Below, one piece after another: positions 1 through 8,554 of a DNA stretch of 64,000 nt; the stretch's first letter is position 1, and each line of letters starts with the position of its first letter. The translations under genes were made by a program, and so were the position numbers. Source of the DNA: Thermanaerovibrio velox DSM 12556 (GTDB lineage: Bacteria > Synergistota > Synergistia > Synergistales > Synergistaceae); the NCBI RefSeq assembly GCF_000237825.1, contig NZ_CM001377.1, forward strand, positions 1,636,176 to 1,700,175. The letters are read 5' to 3'. Under the pieces are notes generated by a model. It made no database searches, was not told the DNA's origin, and saw only the letters and a list, made by a program, of their open reading frames with translations.

Positions 1-295
1 ACTCCAGGGCATACTCGGGGATGTTCTCGTAGTTGGCCCCACAATAGGTGGATTCAGACTTGGCGAGCTCAAGGTACACCGCCGCATCACACCTCTTGGC
101 CCCCTTGAGAACCCCCTTGATGACCAGGGCGTTCCTGGCGTTGGCCGCAAGGGCTATGGCCCCCGCCTCCTTCATGGCCTCCGCCACGTCCCGGCCGCTC
201 ACCAAAGCCACGTCCTCCCCGCCAAAACGGGCCTGAACGTTCAACGGACGACGCTTCAACAGCTCCCTGTAAGAAACCTTGTTAACATCCACCAT
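1..295 (-). CDS. Class II aldolase-like protein, N-terminal part only
   Basis: The gene runs off the left edge of the window, so only about 98 N-terminal residues are visible. The ATG is preceded by a GGAAGGAGA ribosome site about 8 bases upstream. The visible sequence has the general look of the first beta-alpha units of class II fructose/tagatose-bisphosphate aldolases: a helix, then an AxNARNALVIKG segment and a strand ending in an AVYLELAKSES stretch, matching the family's N-terminal pattern in which a bound ketose is approached. The metal ligands would lie in the missing part, so the function cannot be confirmed. If right, it acts in the cytoplasm in glycolysis, gluconeogenesis or a related aldol step. 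It is probably transcribed alone or toward the left neighbour outside the window. Confidence 0.5.
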   Translation of the reverse strand, partial: MVDVNKVSYRELLKRRPLNVQARFGGEDVALVSGRDVAEAMKEAGAIALAANARNALVIKGVLKGAKRCDAAVYLELAKSESTYCGANYENIPEYALE

Positions 296-366
296 GGGGA
301 CACACTCTCCTTCCTGTCTCAACGGACCCCAAGGGCCCGAGATATCCGGCCTTTTGCCCCGTTATT

Positions 367-2214
367 TTAATCCAAAGGCAACCCAAGCGCCAGCCTCACG
401 CTCTCCGTGGGGTTCCCCTGGTCATCCCAGCCCATCAGGTTGTAGAACATGATGAGGGCCTTTCGGTACTCCTCCGGGTCTATGGGCTTGCCCTCAAAGG
501 GACCGTGGGGCAGGGGCTGATGAAGCCTGGGGGGGAGCATGTCGTCCTCCATTGAAAGCCCAAGCCGCCGGTTTATTATCCTGGCGGCGCAGTGCCCCCG
601 ATGACCCATCTTGGATATCTCGAGAAGGGACGTCCTCCAACCGGTCATGGACTCCACCAGGTCCGGTATCCGCTCCAGGGGGAAGTAGCTCCTGGGGGCG
701 AAGACGAAGTAACATCCCCCCAAGTGGTTTATGGCCCCCCATATCTTCCAAAGCTCCGCCATGGCGGCCACCTTGGAGGGGGCGAAACCGGTCAGGTCCA
801 TGCTGTCCAGTATCCCCAAGGGCTTCACCGCCTCACATCCGAAGGACTCGGGGTTGGTGAAGAGGGTATCGTAAGGCACCTGCAGATGGTCCGCCCCGGC
901 GGCGGCAACGCCGTAACCCAGGGCAACCCCCACCTTGCCCCGGGGGTCGTGCATGGCCATCTCCTGTCCCTTTATGGTGAGGCACAGCTTATCGCTTCCC
1001 CCGCCGATGCGGCGGGCCGCCCTGTAGGTACCCTCCGCCAGCACGTCGCCGATGCCGGTCCTGGTGGCTATGAGCTCCACCATCCGGAGCATGCCCTCCG
1101 CATCCCCAAAGCCCCTCAGGTTCGCCTCCCCGGGGGTCAAAACCCCCTCCTCCACACACTCCATGAGCCACGCTATCGTCATCCCGCAGGATATGGTGTC
1201 CATACCGAACCGGTTGCAGAGCTCATGGGCCTTCAGTATGGCCTCCAGATCGTCCACGCCGCAAAGGCACCCGAAGGAGGCCAGGGTCTCGTACTCGGGC
1301 CCCCCGTACCGGGGGTCCGCGTTGAACCTTCCTCCCCCGGCGACCCGCTTGCACCTCACCGCGCAGGCGAAACACCCTCCCCGGTCCAAAAGGTACCGGT
1401 CCGTCAGGGCCTCGTGACCTATCTCACCGGCCCCCTCAAAGATGCCCTCCCGGAAGTTGCGGGTGGGGAGCATGCCCATGGAGTTAAGGCCCATCAGGGT
1501 GGCGGAGGTACCGTACCGATGAAGCCCCATGGCCCCTGGATGATCCCTCCAACCGGAGAAAAGCCGCTGAAGCTCCGCCACCAGACCCCGGTCCTTGGGC
1601 TCCAGGGCCTTAGGGGGAGGACAGGCCACCGCCTTAACGTTCTTGGAGGCCATGACGGCCCCCATGCCCGCCCGGCCATTCACGTGATGAAGGTCGTTCA
1701 CAAGGCAGGAGAACCTAACCCCCCTCTCCGCCGCGGGGCCCGCCACCACGGCGGTGCACTTGCCGTGCCGTTCGTAAAGGGCGTCCATGACCTCCCCGGT
1801 CTCAAGCCCCCTTAAGAACTCCCCGTCCAGCACCGAGACCTCCCCGCCCTCAACCCATAGGTAGCACATCCTCCCGTGCCGGCCGGTCATGACGATGGCG
1901 TCGATCCCCTGGGACCTCATGGCGGGGCCGAAGAACCCCCCCGCCTCGCTCTCCCCGTATCCGAACGACAGGGGGCTTCTGGCATAGGCCCCGTAACGGC
2001 ACATGCCGTGGAAGGGCATGCCCGTGAGCAGCCCCGCCGCAAGTATGAACACGTTGTCCGGCCCCAAGGGGTCCACGCACGGGGAAAGCCTTTCCATCAA
2101 CACCGGCAGGGCCAATCCCTTGGCGCCACCCCACCGGCGGCTCTCGGTCTCGTCCACCAGCTCCCGGCTGGTCCTGCGGGACGACAGGTCCACCCAATAC
2201 CTGTTAAGCTCCAT
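367..2214 (-). CDS. aor: Tungsten-type aldehyde:ferredoxin oxidoreductase (AOR)
   Basis: It oxidises aldehydes to carboxylic acids with ferredoxin as electron acceptor, or the reverse, using a tungsten bis-pterin and one 4Fe-4S cluster in the cytoplasm. The 615-residue length is usual for the family. Seen: the N-terminal pterin-binding domain with GMCRYGAYARSPLSFGYGES, a NDLHHVNGRAGMGAVMASKN motif, cluster ligands CxxCxxxC near residues 280-287 with a fourth Cys near 500 (LGGC), and a DPRGKVGVALGYG motif. The ATG at 2214 has GGAGGT eight bases upstream; an in-frame GTG at 2223 overlaps that site and is unlikely to be used. The start overlaps the end of the upstream tag gene. A tungstate importer (tupABC) lies at 52-54 kb. 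Whether the metal is W rather than Mo is inferred from the family. Confidence 0.93.
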   Translation of the reverse strand: MELNRYWVDLSSRRTSRELVDETESRRWGGAKGLALPVLMERLSPCVDPLGPDNVFILAAGLLTGMPFHGMCRYGAYARSPLSFGYGESEAGGFFGPAMRSQGIDAIVMTGRHGRMCYLWVEGGEVSVLDGEFLRGLETGEVMDALYERHGKCTAVVAGPAAERGVRFSCLVNDLHHVNGRAGMGAVMASKNVKAVACPPPKALEPKDRGLVAELQRLFSGWRDHPGAMGLHRYGTSATLMGLNSMGMLPTRNFREGIFEGAGEIGHEALTDRYLLDRGGCFACAVRCKRVAGGGRFNADPRYGGPEYETLASFGCLCGVDDLEAILKAHELCNRFGMDTISCGMTIAWLMECVEEGVLTPGEANLRGFGDAEGMLRMVELIATRTGIGDVLAEGTYRAARRIGGGSDKLCLTIKGQEMAMHDPRGKVGVALGYGVAAAGADHLQVPYDTLFTNPESFGCEAVKPLGILDSMDLTGFAPSKVAAMAELWKIWGAINHLGGCYFVFAPRSYFPLERIPDLVESMTGWRTSLLEISKMGHRGHCAARIINRRLGLSMEDDMLPPRLHQPLPHGPFEGKPIDPEEYRKALIMFYNLMGWDDQGNPTESVRLALGLPLD

Positions 2215-2800
2215 GCCCCACACCTCCGTTCCGGTTAAAGGAGTGCCTGAAACACTCCACCCCGTGATCGTCCACCGCCCCTACCGCCTGCATGAGGGAG
2301 TAACAAACCACCGGACCAGTGAAGACAAAACCAAGGGACTTAAGACGCCGCGAAAGGGCCCTTGACTCCTCGGTGCTGGGCGGAAGGGGCTCACGAATGG
2401 ACCGGCGGCTAACTATGGGAACCCCTCCCACCGCCGACCATACCTGGTCGGATAGGCTGAGCCCCCGGTCCCACATTCGAAGCAGCGCCCTGGCGTTGTT
2501 CACCACACCCAATACCTTCGCAGGGCTCCTTATCATCATGGGCATCTGAAGCGCCGCCATCACCCCCTCTTCATCCATCTCCGCCAACCTCATGGGCTCG
2601 AAGTCCAGGAGGGCCCTCATGAGAAAAGGCCTCCTTTTGAGGATTAGAAGCCATGAGAGCCCGAACTGGAAAACCTCAAGGCAAAGGTGCTGAAATACCT
2701 TGAGCTCATCCCTCTCAGGGGTCCCCCACTCTTGGTCGTGGTACTGGATGTACAGGGGGTCCTGGAGCGCCCAGGGACACCTTACCTTATCATCCCCCAT
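2204..2800 (-). CDS. tag: DNA-3-methyladenine glycosylase I (Tag)
   Basis: It excises 3-methyladenine from alkylated DNA, starting base-excision repair. The 198-residue product matches the Tag family: RCPWALQDPLYIQYHDQEWG at the N terminus, a CLEVFQFGLSW segment holding the glutamate that contacts the base, and a VDDHGVEC motif near the C terminus. The Cys and His at the N terminus with the His and Cys of the last motif form the family's structural zinc site, so all four ligands are present. The ATG at 2800 sits inside the end of the malic enzyme gene (11-base overlap) and fits the family start. No strong ribosome site is seen, suggesting translational coupling to the malic enzyme gene. Confidence 0.92.
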   Translation of the reverse strand: MGDDKVRCPWALQDPLYIQYHDQEWGTPERDELKVFQHLCLEVFQFGLSWLLILKRRPFLMRALLDFEPMRLAEMDEEGVMAALQMPMMIRSPAKVLGVVNNARALLRMWDRGLSLSDQVWSAVGGVPIVSRRSIREPLPPSTEESRALSRRLKSLGFVFTGPVVCYSLMQAVGAVDDHGVECFRHSFNRNGGVGHGA

Positions 2801-3974
2801 GGCTAACCCGGGCCACCCGGGTCTTAACCGCCGCATCCGCCACCGCCCCCGCCACCGCGGGCACCACCCGGGGGTCCAGCGGATCCGGTATTATCCGGTC
2901 CACCTCAAGGGAGTCCTGCACCACCGCCGCGATGGCCATGGCGGCGGCAAGCTTCATCTCCAGGTTTATCCGCCTTGCCCTCACCGCCAGGGCACCCTTG
3001 AATATCCCGGGGAACCCAAGGCAGTTGTTCACCTGGTTAGGGAAGTCGCTCCTGCCCGTGGCCACCACGAAGGCTCCCGCAGCCTTGGCCTCCTGGGGAA
3101 ATATCTCCGGCGTTGGGTTCGCCATGGCGAAGACCACCGGTCGGTCCCCCATGGAACGGATCGAAGCCTGATCCAGCAGCCCCCCCTTTGAGACCCCTAT
3201 GAAGACCTCCGCCCCCTTAAGGGCCTCCGATAAATCCCCCTTCACGCCGGCGGGATTGGTCCTGGCCGCAAGCTCCCGCTGGCGGTGCGACAGCCTTTCG
3301 TCCGAGGGGTCCATGACACCGTACCGGTCACAGAGCACCAGGTCCCGGGCACCAAGGTGCATCAGCATCTCCGCTATGGCGGACCCGGCGGCGCCTATGC
3401 CGTTCATCACGATCCGGCAGCCCTGAATGGGGGTCCCCCGGAGCTTGAGAGCGTTGAGAAGCCCCGCGGCCACCACCACCGCGGTGCCGTGCTGGTCATC
3501 GTGAAACACCGGGATGTCCAGCCTATCCTGCAGCTTCTCCTCTATCTCAAAGCACCGAGGGGCAGATATGTCCTCCAGGTTTATACCCCCAAATGAGACC
3601 GACACCTTGGCCACCGCGTCCACAAAGGCATCGGGGTCCCGCTCGTCAACGCAAAGGGGGAAGGCATCCAAACCGGCGAACCGCTTGAACAGGCAGCACT
3701 TGCCCTCCATCACCGGCAGGGCCGCCAGGGGGCCTATGTCACCTAGGCCCAGCACGGCGCTGCCGTCGGTCACCACCGCAACGGTGCTGCCCTTGGAGGT
3801 CATCTGGTAGGCCTCGTCGGGGTCCTTCTCTATGAGCCTGCAGGGCTCCGCCACCCCGGGGGTGTAGGCCAACGACAGGTCCTCCCGGGTCTCAAGGGGG
3901 ACCCGGCTCTCCACGGATACCTTGCCCCGGTGGGCCCGGTGCAGCTCCACCGACCTCTGATAGACGTCGCTCAT
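2790..3974 (-). CDS. NAD(P)-dependent malic enzyme, short bacterial form
   Basis: It decarboxylates malate to pyruvate with reduction of NAD(P). The product of about 394 residues is the usual length of the short bacterial form without a phosphotransacetylase domain. Visible motifs are SLAYTPGVAEPCR near the N terminus, VTDGSAVLGLGDIGPLAALP, the metal-binding segment HDDQHGTAVVVAAGLLNAL, and the nucleotide-binding segment with NGIGAAGSAIAEML. The ATG at 3974 is 11 bases from an AAGGAG ribosome site; an in-frame ATG at 3983 is only two bases from it and is less likely. It is the first gene of a run with tag and aor, divergent from the GGDEF gene. Cofactor preference cannot be read from the sequence. 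Confidence 0.92.
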   Translation of the reverse strand: MSDVYQRSVELHRAHRGKVSVESRVPLETREDLSLAYTPGVAEPCRLIEKDPDEAYQMTSKGSTVAVVTDGSAVLGLGDIGPLAALPVMEGKCCLFKRFAGLDAFPLCVDERDPDAFVDAVAKVSVSFGGINLEDISAPRCFEIEEKLQDRLDIPVFHDDQHGTAVVVAAGLLNALKLRGTPIQGCRIVMNGIGAAGSAIAEMLMHLGARDLVLCDRYGVMDPSDERLSHRQRELAARTNPAGVKGDLSEALKGAEVFIGVSKGGLLDQASIRSMGDRPVVFAMANPTPEIFPQEAKAAGAFVVATGRSDFPNQVNNCLGFPGIFKGALAVRARRINLEMKLAAAMAIAAVVQDSLEVDRIIPDPLDPRVVPAVAGAVADAAVKTRVARVSHGG

Positions 3975-4031
3975 GGGAAACATCACTCCTTCCAACCTAA
4001 AACTACGCCAAGGAACCTGAAAAATCAAATG

Positions 4032-4060
4032 TTTATCAACCACACCGCAGGGTTTATACT
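4032..4060 (+). promoter_or_regulatory. Candidate sigma70-type promoter for the GGDEF gene
   Basis: TTTATC at 4032-4037 and TATACT at 4055-4060 are separated by 17 bases, in the AT-rich divergent region between malic enzyme and the GGDEF gene. The -10 box lies about 33 bases before the TTG start. Confidence 0.45.
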
Positions 4061-4092
4061 TAAGGTTAACCACGGGCGGGGAGGATAGTTCA

Positions 4093-5298
4093 TTGCGCGC
4101 AGCGGACCCCTACAGCTTGATACTTGCGTTCCTGATGATCCAGCTGGCCGCATTAGGGGCACTATTGGCGGACCTTCAAAGGGACCGGGACATCAGGGAC
4201 CTGGGATTCCTATTGGGCCGGGTTCTGCAGATCTTCGGGTGGTCCATGATATTCTACCGGGACGTGCTCCCGGATGGGATATCCGTCATCTTGGGCAACT
4301 CCCTCATGTTCGCCGGCATATGTCTGGACGCCGCCACGCTGGTAAAGCTGTCCCGGACACCCCCCCGCTGGTACCGCCGGGCTGTGGCGGCCGCTTTGGC
4401 CGCCTTCGTAGGGACGGTGCTGTTGGAGCTCCCGGGGGTGCTCCAACGGGAGCGGGTGATGTTTATTTGCACGTTAATCCACGGGGGCCTCATGGGGTTG
4501 AGCTCCTACATGTTCTTCACCGCCCCCAAGGTCTCTCCCCTCCGCATGGTCCTATCCGCATCCTACGGGATCGCCGCTGCGATACTCTTCTGGAGGGGAT
4601 GGTGGCTCACGGGGATAGGTTATTACCGACTCACGGACCCATCCCTACCCCAGGTGGCCTCCATACTGGCCGCCTTCGGCATATCGACGGTGAGCGCCAT
4701 ATCCTACGGGCTGCTCAAGAAGGAATGGGCCATACGGCAGATGCGGGTGCTGGCGGATCAGGACGGGCTGACCCATCTTTACAACCGCCGGGCCTTCATG
4801 AGGCTGGGGACCGAGATGTTCCAGCGGGCCCGTTCCCAAGGGACACCCCTCTGGGCCATGATGATAGACATAGACCACTTCAAGGAGATAAACGACACCT
4901 ACGGCCACAGCACTGGGGACGAGATCATATCGGACCTGGCATTCGTGATGAACAAGGTGCTGGCGTGCCACGTCACATGCCGCTACGGGGGAGAGGAGTT
5001 CGCCGCCCTGGTGCTGGATCCAGATGCCTCTAAGGCCCGGGCCCTTGCGGAGGCCCTGATGGCGGAGGTCCGGCGGAGCTCCGTGATGGGCATATCATAC
5101 ACGGTCAGCATCGGCATCGCGGGGATGAGGGGGCACAAGAACTTGCTGGGCCTCATCAACGACGCGGACGCCGCCATGTACATGGCCAAACGCCTAGGAC
5201 GAAACCGGATCGAGGTGTACCGGCCGGGAGAGCCCTCGGCCGATGAGGATCCCATGGGGGACCGCAAGGAGAGGGAGATGGAGGAGGCCCTGGGATGA
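4093..5298 (+). CDS. Membrane-bound GGDEF diguanylate cyclase
   Basis: It would make the second messenger cyclic di-GMP from two GTP. The first 220 or so residues hold about six to seven hydrophobic segments, an integral-membrane sensor of no type I recognise. The C-terminal half is a full GGDEF domain beginning at DQDGLTHLYNRRAF, with the metal-binding DIDHFKEINDTYGH and the active-site RYGGEEF (GGEEF variant, normally active). An inhibitory RxxD site is not evident before the GGEEF. The start is a TTG at 4093, supported by GGGGAGG eight bases upstream; no better ATG is available. The gene stands alone. An EAL phosphodiesterase at 44.7 kb could act on the same signal. Confidence 0.92.
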   Translation: MRAADPYSLILAFLMIQLAALGALLADLQRDRDIRDLGFLLGRVLQIFGWSMIFYRDVLPDGISVILGNSLMFAGICLDAATLVKLSRTPPRWYRRAVAAALAAFVGTVLLELPGVLQRERVMFICTLIHGGLMGLSSYMFFTAPKVSPLRMVLSASYGIAAAILFWRGWWLTGIGYYRLTDPSLPQVASILAAFGISTVSAISYGLLKKEWAIRQMRVLADQDGLTHLYNRRAFMRLGTEMFQRARSQGTPLWAMMIDIDHFKEINDTYGHSTGDEIISDLAFVMNKVLACHVTCRYGGEEFAALVLDPDASKARALAEALMAEVRRSSVMGISYTVSIGIAGMRGHKNLLGLINDADAAMYMAKRLGRNRIEVYRPGEPSADEDPMGDRKEREMEEALG

Positions 5299-5429
5299 CA
5301 AAGAGCCCAAGCCCGGGACACCGCAAGGGGTAACCCCGTAGGGCCCCTGTCATACCCCATCCAGTGGCTAAAAAACAATTTTACTGCTACCATTGCCCAA
5401 GGCCCGAAGGCCCAAAGGAAGGACGTGAT

Positions 5430-5864
5430 ATGATGGGGCTTAAGGTGGAAAAGAACGACCGGGTAAGGGTTCACTACGAGGGCACCCTGAACGACGGCAC
5501 CGTATTCGACTCCTCCGAGGGGAGGGAACCCCTGGAGTTCGTGGTGGGTTCCGGCGCGGTCATAGGGGGTTTCGACTCCGCGGTCATGGGCATGGCGGAG
5601 GGGGAGAGCAAGGAGGTAAGCATCCCCTGCGGCGAGGCTTACGGCCCCTGGAGCGAGGAGCTGGTGTTCAACGTCCCGCGGGATGCGTTCCCCTTCGAGC
5701 CCGAGGAGGGCATGGTGGTTCGTCTCAGCCTTCCCTCCGGGGAGGACATGGCCGCCACGGTTTGCGAAGCGGACGATCAGACGGTCACTCTGGACGCAAA
5801 TCACCCGCTGGCCGGCAAGGATCTCAACTTCCGCATAACCCTGGTGGGAATCGACCGCCAGTAG
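5430..5864 (+). CDS. FKBP-type peptidyl-prolyl isomerase, SlyD-like
   Basis: It catalyses proline cis-trans isomerisation and may serve as a folding chaperone in the cytoplasm; there is no signal peptide. The 144-residue product starts with VEKNDRVRVHYEGTLNDGTVFDSS, the FKBP signature, followed by PLEFVVGSGAVIGGFDSAVMGM and then an inserted flap domain (EAYGPWSEELVFNVPR) typical of SlyD. The histidine-rich metal-binding tail of enterobacterial SlyD is absent. Two tandem ATG codons lie at 5430 and 5433, six and nine bases after a GGAAGGA ribosome site. An in-frame extension to 5364 has no ribosome site and is not used. Confidence 0.92.
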   Translation: MMGLKVEKNDRVRVHYEGTLNDGTVFDSSEGREPLEFVVGSGAVIGGFDSAVMGMAEGESKEVSIPCGEAYGPWSEELVFNVPRDAFPFEPEEGMVVRLSLPSGEDMAATVCEADDQTVTLDANHPLAGKDLNFRITLVGIDRQ

Positions 5865-5900
5865 GCCGGAGCTTGAGGACCTAGGGGGGTAAGGTGGGTC

Positions 5901-6455
5901 ATGGGCGGACCTTACAACAGCTTCCTCGACCTGGCTAAGGAGCGGTTCAGCCTTAGGAGGTTCTCGGATCGTCCAGTGGAGGACCCGGTGCTGCTGCGGT
6001 GTGCGGAGGCGGCGCGCCTCGCCCCCTCCGCCTGCAACGGGCAGCCCTGGCGGATGTTCATGGCCAACCGCAAGGAGGTCACGGAACCACTTGGGGACGT
6101 GGCCTTCGGCGGAACCTACGGCATGAACTCCTTCGCCCAAAAGGCCCCAGCGCTTGTGGTCGTGGCATCCTCTCCCCTGCCCTGGACCGCCCGCATAGGG
6201 CAGTTCATAGGTGGCGTGCCCTTCGCCCCCTGCGACGCCGCGGTGGCGACGGAGCACTTCGTCCTCCAGGCCCAGAGCGAGGGGTTGGGAAGCTGCTGGA
6301 TAGGCTTCTTCAACTTCAATGGGGTGGCAAGGTTCCTAAACCTCGATAGGGGACTTCGCCCCCTCTTCATTCTGGCCCTCGGGTACCCCCCGGAGGGGCT
6401 CACACCCCCCAAGCGGTCCCGCAAACCCCTGGAAGACCTGGCCAAGCTGCTCTGA
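5901..6455 (+). CDS. Nitroreductase-family flavoprotein
   Basis: This is a 184-residue FMN-dependent oxidoreductase of the nitroreductase fold. Seen: the N-terminal FMN-phosphate motif ERFSLRRFSDRPVE, then APSACNGQPWRMFM, the central AAVATEHFVLQAQSEGLGSCWIGFF segment and a C-terminal LALGYPPEGLTPPKRSRKPLE. This last motif is shared by many anaerobe nitroreductases. The physiological substrate cannot be predicted. It follows the FKBP gene by 36 bases on the same strand and may share its transcript. It converges with the chemoreceptor gene across a strong inverted repeat. Confidence 0.88.
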   Translation: MGGPYNSFLDLAKERFSLRRFSDRPVEDPVLLRCAEAARLAPSACNGQPWRMFMANRKEVTEPLGDVAFGGTYGMNSFAQKAPALVVVASSPLPWTARIGQFIGGVPFAPCDAAVATEHFVLQAQSEGLGSCWIGFFNFNGVARFLNLDRGLRPLFILALGYPPEGLTPPKRSRKPLEDLAKLL

Positions 6456-6514
6456 AGAGAACCAGCACGGGCAACAGGGACACAAGGATGCAGGGGCAAT
6501 GGACGATCCCCCAT

Positions 6515-6560
6515 TTAGGTTCCGTGGGCGGGGCAACGAACCCCCGCCCCGGGAACCTAA
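6515..6560. repeat. Strong inverted repeat between convergent genes
   Basis: Arms 6515-6523 and 6552-6560 pair over 9 bases. After a 2x2 mismatch, 6526-6533 and 6542-6549 pair over 8 more (GGGCGGGG with CCCCGCCC). The loop is 8 bases. It lies between the convergent nitroreductase and chemoreceptor genes, so a bidirectional terminator is likely, although neither side carries a clear T tract. Confidence 0.6.
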
Positions 6561-6632
6561 GCGGGCTGGCCGTCAGTATCCGACGGTCCCTTACCTCAAA
6601 GACCCTGCTGGAGCTCTGGCTTTCGGGACCAG

Positions 6633-8357
6633 CTACATGGACGCTCCGACCCGCCGGGCCTCCCGGATCACGTGGTACATTGAATCGTCCCCCTTGACGA
6701 ACCCGTCTATCCCCAGGCTCCGCATGGCACTCCCCGCGGCGGGATCATCAACCCCCAGGGACAAGAGGGCTTCGGCGATCCTCTCCGCCTCGGCTCCATC
6801 GAGATCCGCCAGCACCGCCACCGCGTCCTTGGGGATCTCCTCGGTGGTGGCCAACACCACCAAGGGGGAGAGGTCCTTCTTCTTCGCCGCCCCGTCCCAT
6901 GCGTCGGTGTACGTGGCCCCCGCGTCCACCTCACCGGACAGCACCGCCTCTATAACCCTGTCGTGGGTGCCTAGGAACAGAACCCCCCCGAGGTCCCTCT
7001 TGGGGTCCAGCCCGGACTTGGACATGAGCACCCTAGGATACAGGTAGCCGGAACCGCTGGAGGCGTCCACGAAGGCAAAACGCCTGCCCTTAAGGTCCGA
7101 AAGGCCCTTTATCCCCGAGTCCCGGCGGGCTATTATAAGACCCCTGTAGGAGGGACGGCCCTTCACCTTTGGGATTCCAAGAACCCTCATGGGCACCCTC
7201 TCCGCCGCAACCACGTACGCCAGCGGGGAGAACCAGGCCACGTCGAAGCGTCCATCCTTAAGCCCCTCCCCCAAGGAACCATAGTCATGGGAGACAAAGA
7301 GCCGGCAGCGTTTCCCGAGCTTCCCTGCGAGCCCCTCCACGATGGGCCCGTAGGAGGCCTTGATCTCCTCCGGGGAGGCGAACGGCGTAAAGCCCACCCA
7401 CAGCTCATCCCGGGGCCTCACCGCAAGGGCCTTCCTTTGGAGCTCCTCCAAGCTGAGCCCCATTCGCCTTAAGCTCTCCGTGAGCTTAGATGCGGTCTCC
7501 GCCTCCTTGGACAGGAGCCGGTCCATCCCCTGGGCCTCCTGGGCCCCGGTTGAGGCGTCATCCGCCATGGCGGAGGTGCTCACCGCAAGCTCCTCCGCCA
7601 GCCTGGACTGGGCCAACACCATGTCGGTAATCTCCCTAAGACGCCCCCCAAGCTCCAGCGCCGCCGCCCCAGCCCCCTCCACGGAGGAAGACGTGGCCCT
7701 CATGACCGAGCTCCCCTCCAAAAGGCCGTTCCTGGTGCGCTCCATGGCGGTGGACACCGCCTTAAGCTTCTCCCTCAGATCCCCCATGGACCTGTCTATC
7801 CTGCCCGCTATGTCCTGGGTGGACAGGGCAAGGTTCCCCACCTCCCTGGCCACCACGGAGAAGCCACGCCCCGCATCACCCGCCCGGGCGGCCTCTATGG
7901 CGGCGTTCAACGCCAACATCTGGGTCTGTCGGGTCACCCGGCCTATCTGGGAGAGCAGGCCACTAACCTGGTCCGCCGCATCCACTAGCCCCGCCAACAG
8001 CTCCTCGTTGGCCCTGGCGGCCTGCTCCATATCCGATAGGAACTCGTCCATGCGGGACATGTCCGAAAGGGCCCCCTGGATCAGCTCCTTCGCCCCCGCC
8101 TCCAGCCGAGCCGCCTCGGTGGAGAACTCCTCCAGCCTCTTGAGCTCCCCCGAGAGGCTTAAAACCTCCCCGGATACCCTCCTCATCTTCTCCCCCATGG
8201 CGGACATCCTGTCCCTTATGGATAGAACCCCTCTCCTCAACTCCTCCGCCGCCTTGCCCTGAAGGGCCGCGTCGAAGAAGGACTGCTGCAGCTTAAGACC
8301 CATCTTCTCAACCGCGTCCAGGAGCAAGAGCACCGCAGACCTGTCCTCGGAAGACAT
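6633..8357 (-). CDS. Soluble chemoreceptor fused to a PhnD-like binding domain
   Basis: This 574-residue protein has no signal peptide or membrane segment. Residues about 20-310 form a coiled-coil methyl-accepting signalling region with the conserved hairpin tip [20 protein letters not shown] and [14 protein letters not shown]. Residues about 320-560 resemble PhnD-type phosphate/phosphonate periplasmic binding proteins: an [20 protein letters not shown] start, a [16 protein letters not shown] segment, [15 protein letters not shown] and [15 protein letters not shown]. The binding domain therefore sits in the cytoplasm, C-terminal to the signalling domain, the reverse of the usual receptor order. 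The ATG at 8357 has GAGGAGG seven bases upstream. The ligand is unknown; a small anion or phosphorylated metabolite is a guess. It stands alone, with cheV 30 kb away. Confidence 0.88.
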   Translation of the reverse strand: MSSEDRSAVLLLLDAVEKMGLKLQQSFFDAALQGKAAEELRRGVLSIRDRMSAMGEKMRRVSGEVLSLSGELKRLEEFSTEAARLEAGAKELIQGALSDMSRMDEFLSDMEQAARANEELLAGLVDAADQVSGLLSQIGRVTRQTQMLALNAAIEAARAGDAGRGFSVVAREVGNLALSTQDIAGRIDRSMGDLREKLKAVSTAMERTRNGLLEGSSVMRATSSSVEGAGAAALELGGRLREITDMVLAQSRLAEELAVSTSAMADDASTGAQEAQGMDRLLSKEAETASKLTESLRRMGLSLEELQRKALAVRPRDELWVGFTPFASPEEIKASYGPIVEGLAGKLGKRCRLFVSHDYGSLGEGLKDGRFDVAWFSPLAYVVAAERVPMRVLGIPKVKGRPSYRGLIIARRDSGIKGLSDLKGRRFAFVDASSGSGYLYPRVLMSKSGLDPKRDLGGVLFLGTHDRVIEAVLSGEVDAGATYTDAWDGAAKKKDLSPLVVLATTEEIPKDAVAVLADLDGAEAERIAEALLSLGVDDPAAGSAMRSLGIDGFVKGDDSMYHVIREARRVGASM

Positions 8358-8494
8358 AAGGAAACCTCCTCACCTTTAGGGGCCCGCTGTATCCCTCTCT
8401 CAAGGTCTCTCGGGAAGGTCCCGTTTTTTAAGCACGTTAAGAATTTTAAACCAATGGAACCGGCATCTTCAATCGATTTCATCCCATGGGGGTA

Positions 8495-8523
8495 TTTACT
8501 CAGCCCCGGGACGGGTGTAATAT
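8495..8523 (+). promoter_or_regulatory. Promoter of the Rrf2-isc operon
   Basis: TTTACT at 8495-8500 and TAATAT at 8518-8523 are separated by exactly 17 bases, 32 bases before the GTG start of the Rrf2 gene. It is one of the best promoter matches in the window. Confidence 0.6.
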
Positions 8524-8537
8524 CTACCAAAAAGATA
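8521..8537. promoter_or_regulatory. Candidate autoregulatory operator overlapping the -10 box
   Basis: TATCT at 8521-8525 and AGATA at 8533-8537 form a dyad with a 7-base spacer covering the end of the -10 box and the likely transcription start. Binding there would block the promoter. Rrf2 regulators of isc operons commonly repress their own operon, so this is a plausible site; the assignment is inferred. Confidence 0.35.
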
Positions 8538-8554
8538 GAGATGGTGGTGTTAAG

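Noticed and set aside
39..236. Short + strand frame over the partial aldolase-like gene
   Set aside because: It has no ribosome site and opposes a coding sequence with a family-like N terminus.
592..1815. 407-codon open frame on the + strand within the AOR gene
   Set aside because: It is antisense to a clear AOR with conserved motifs; long antisense frames are expected at this GC content.
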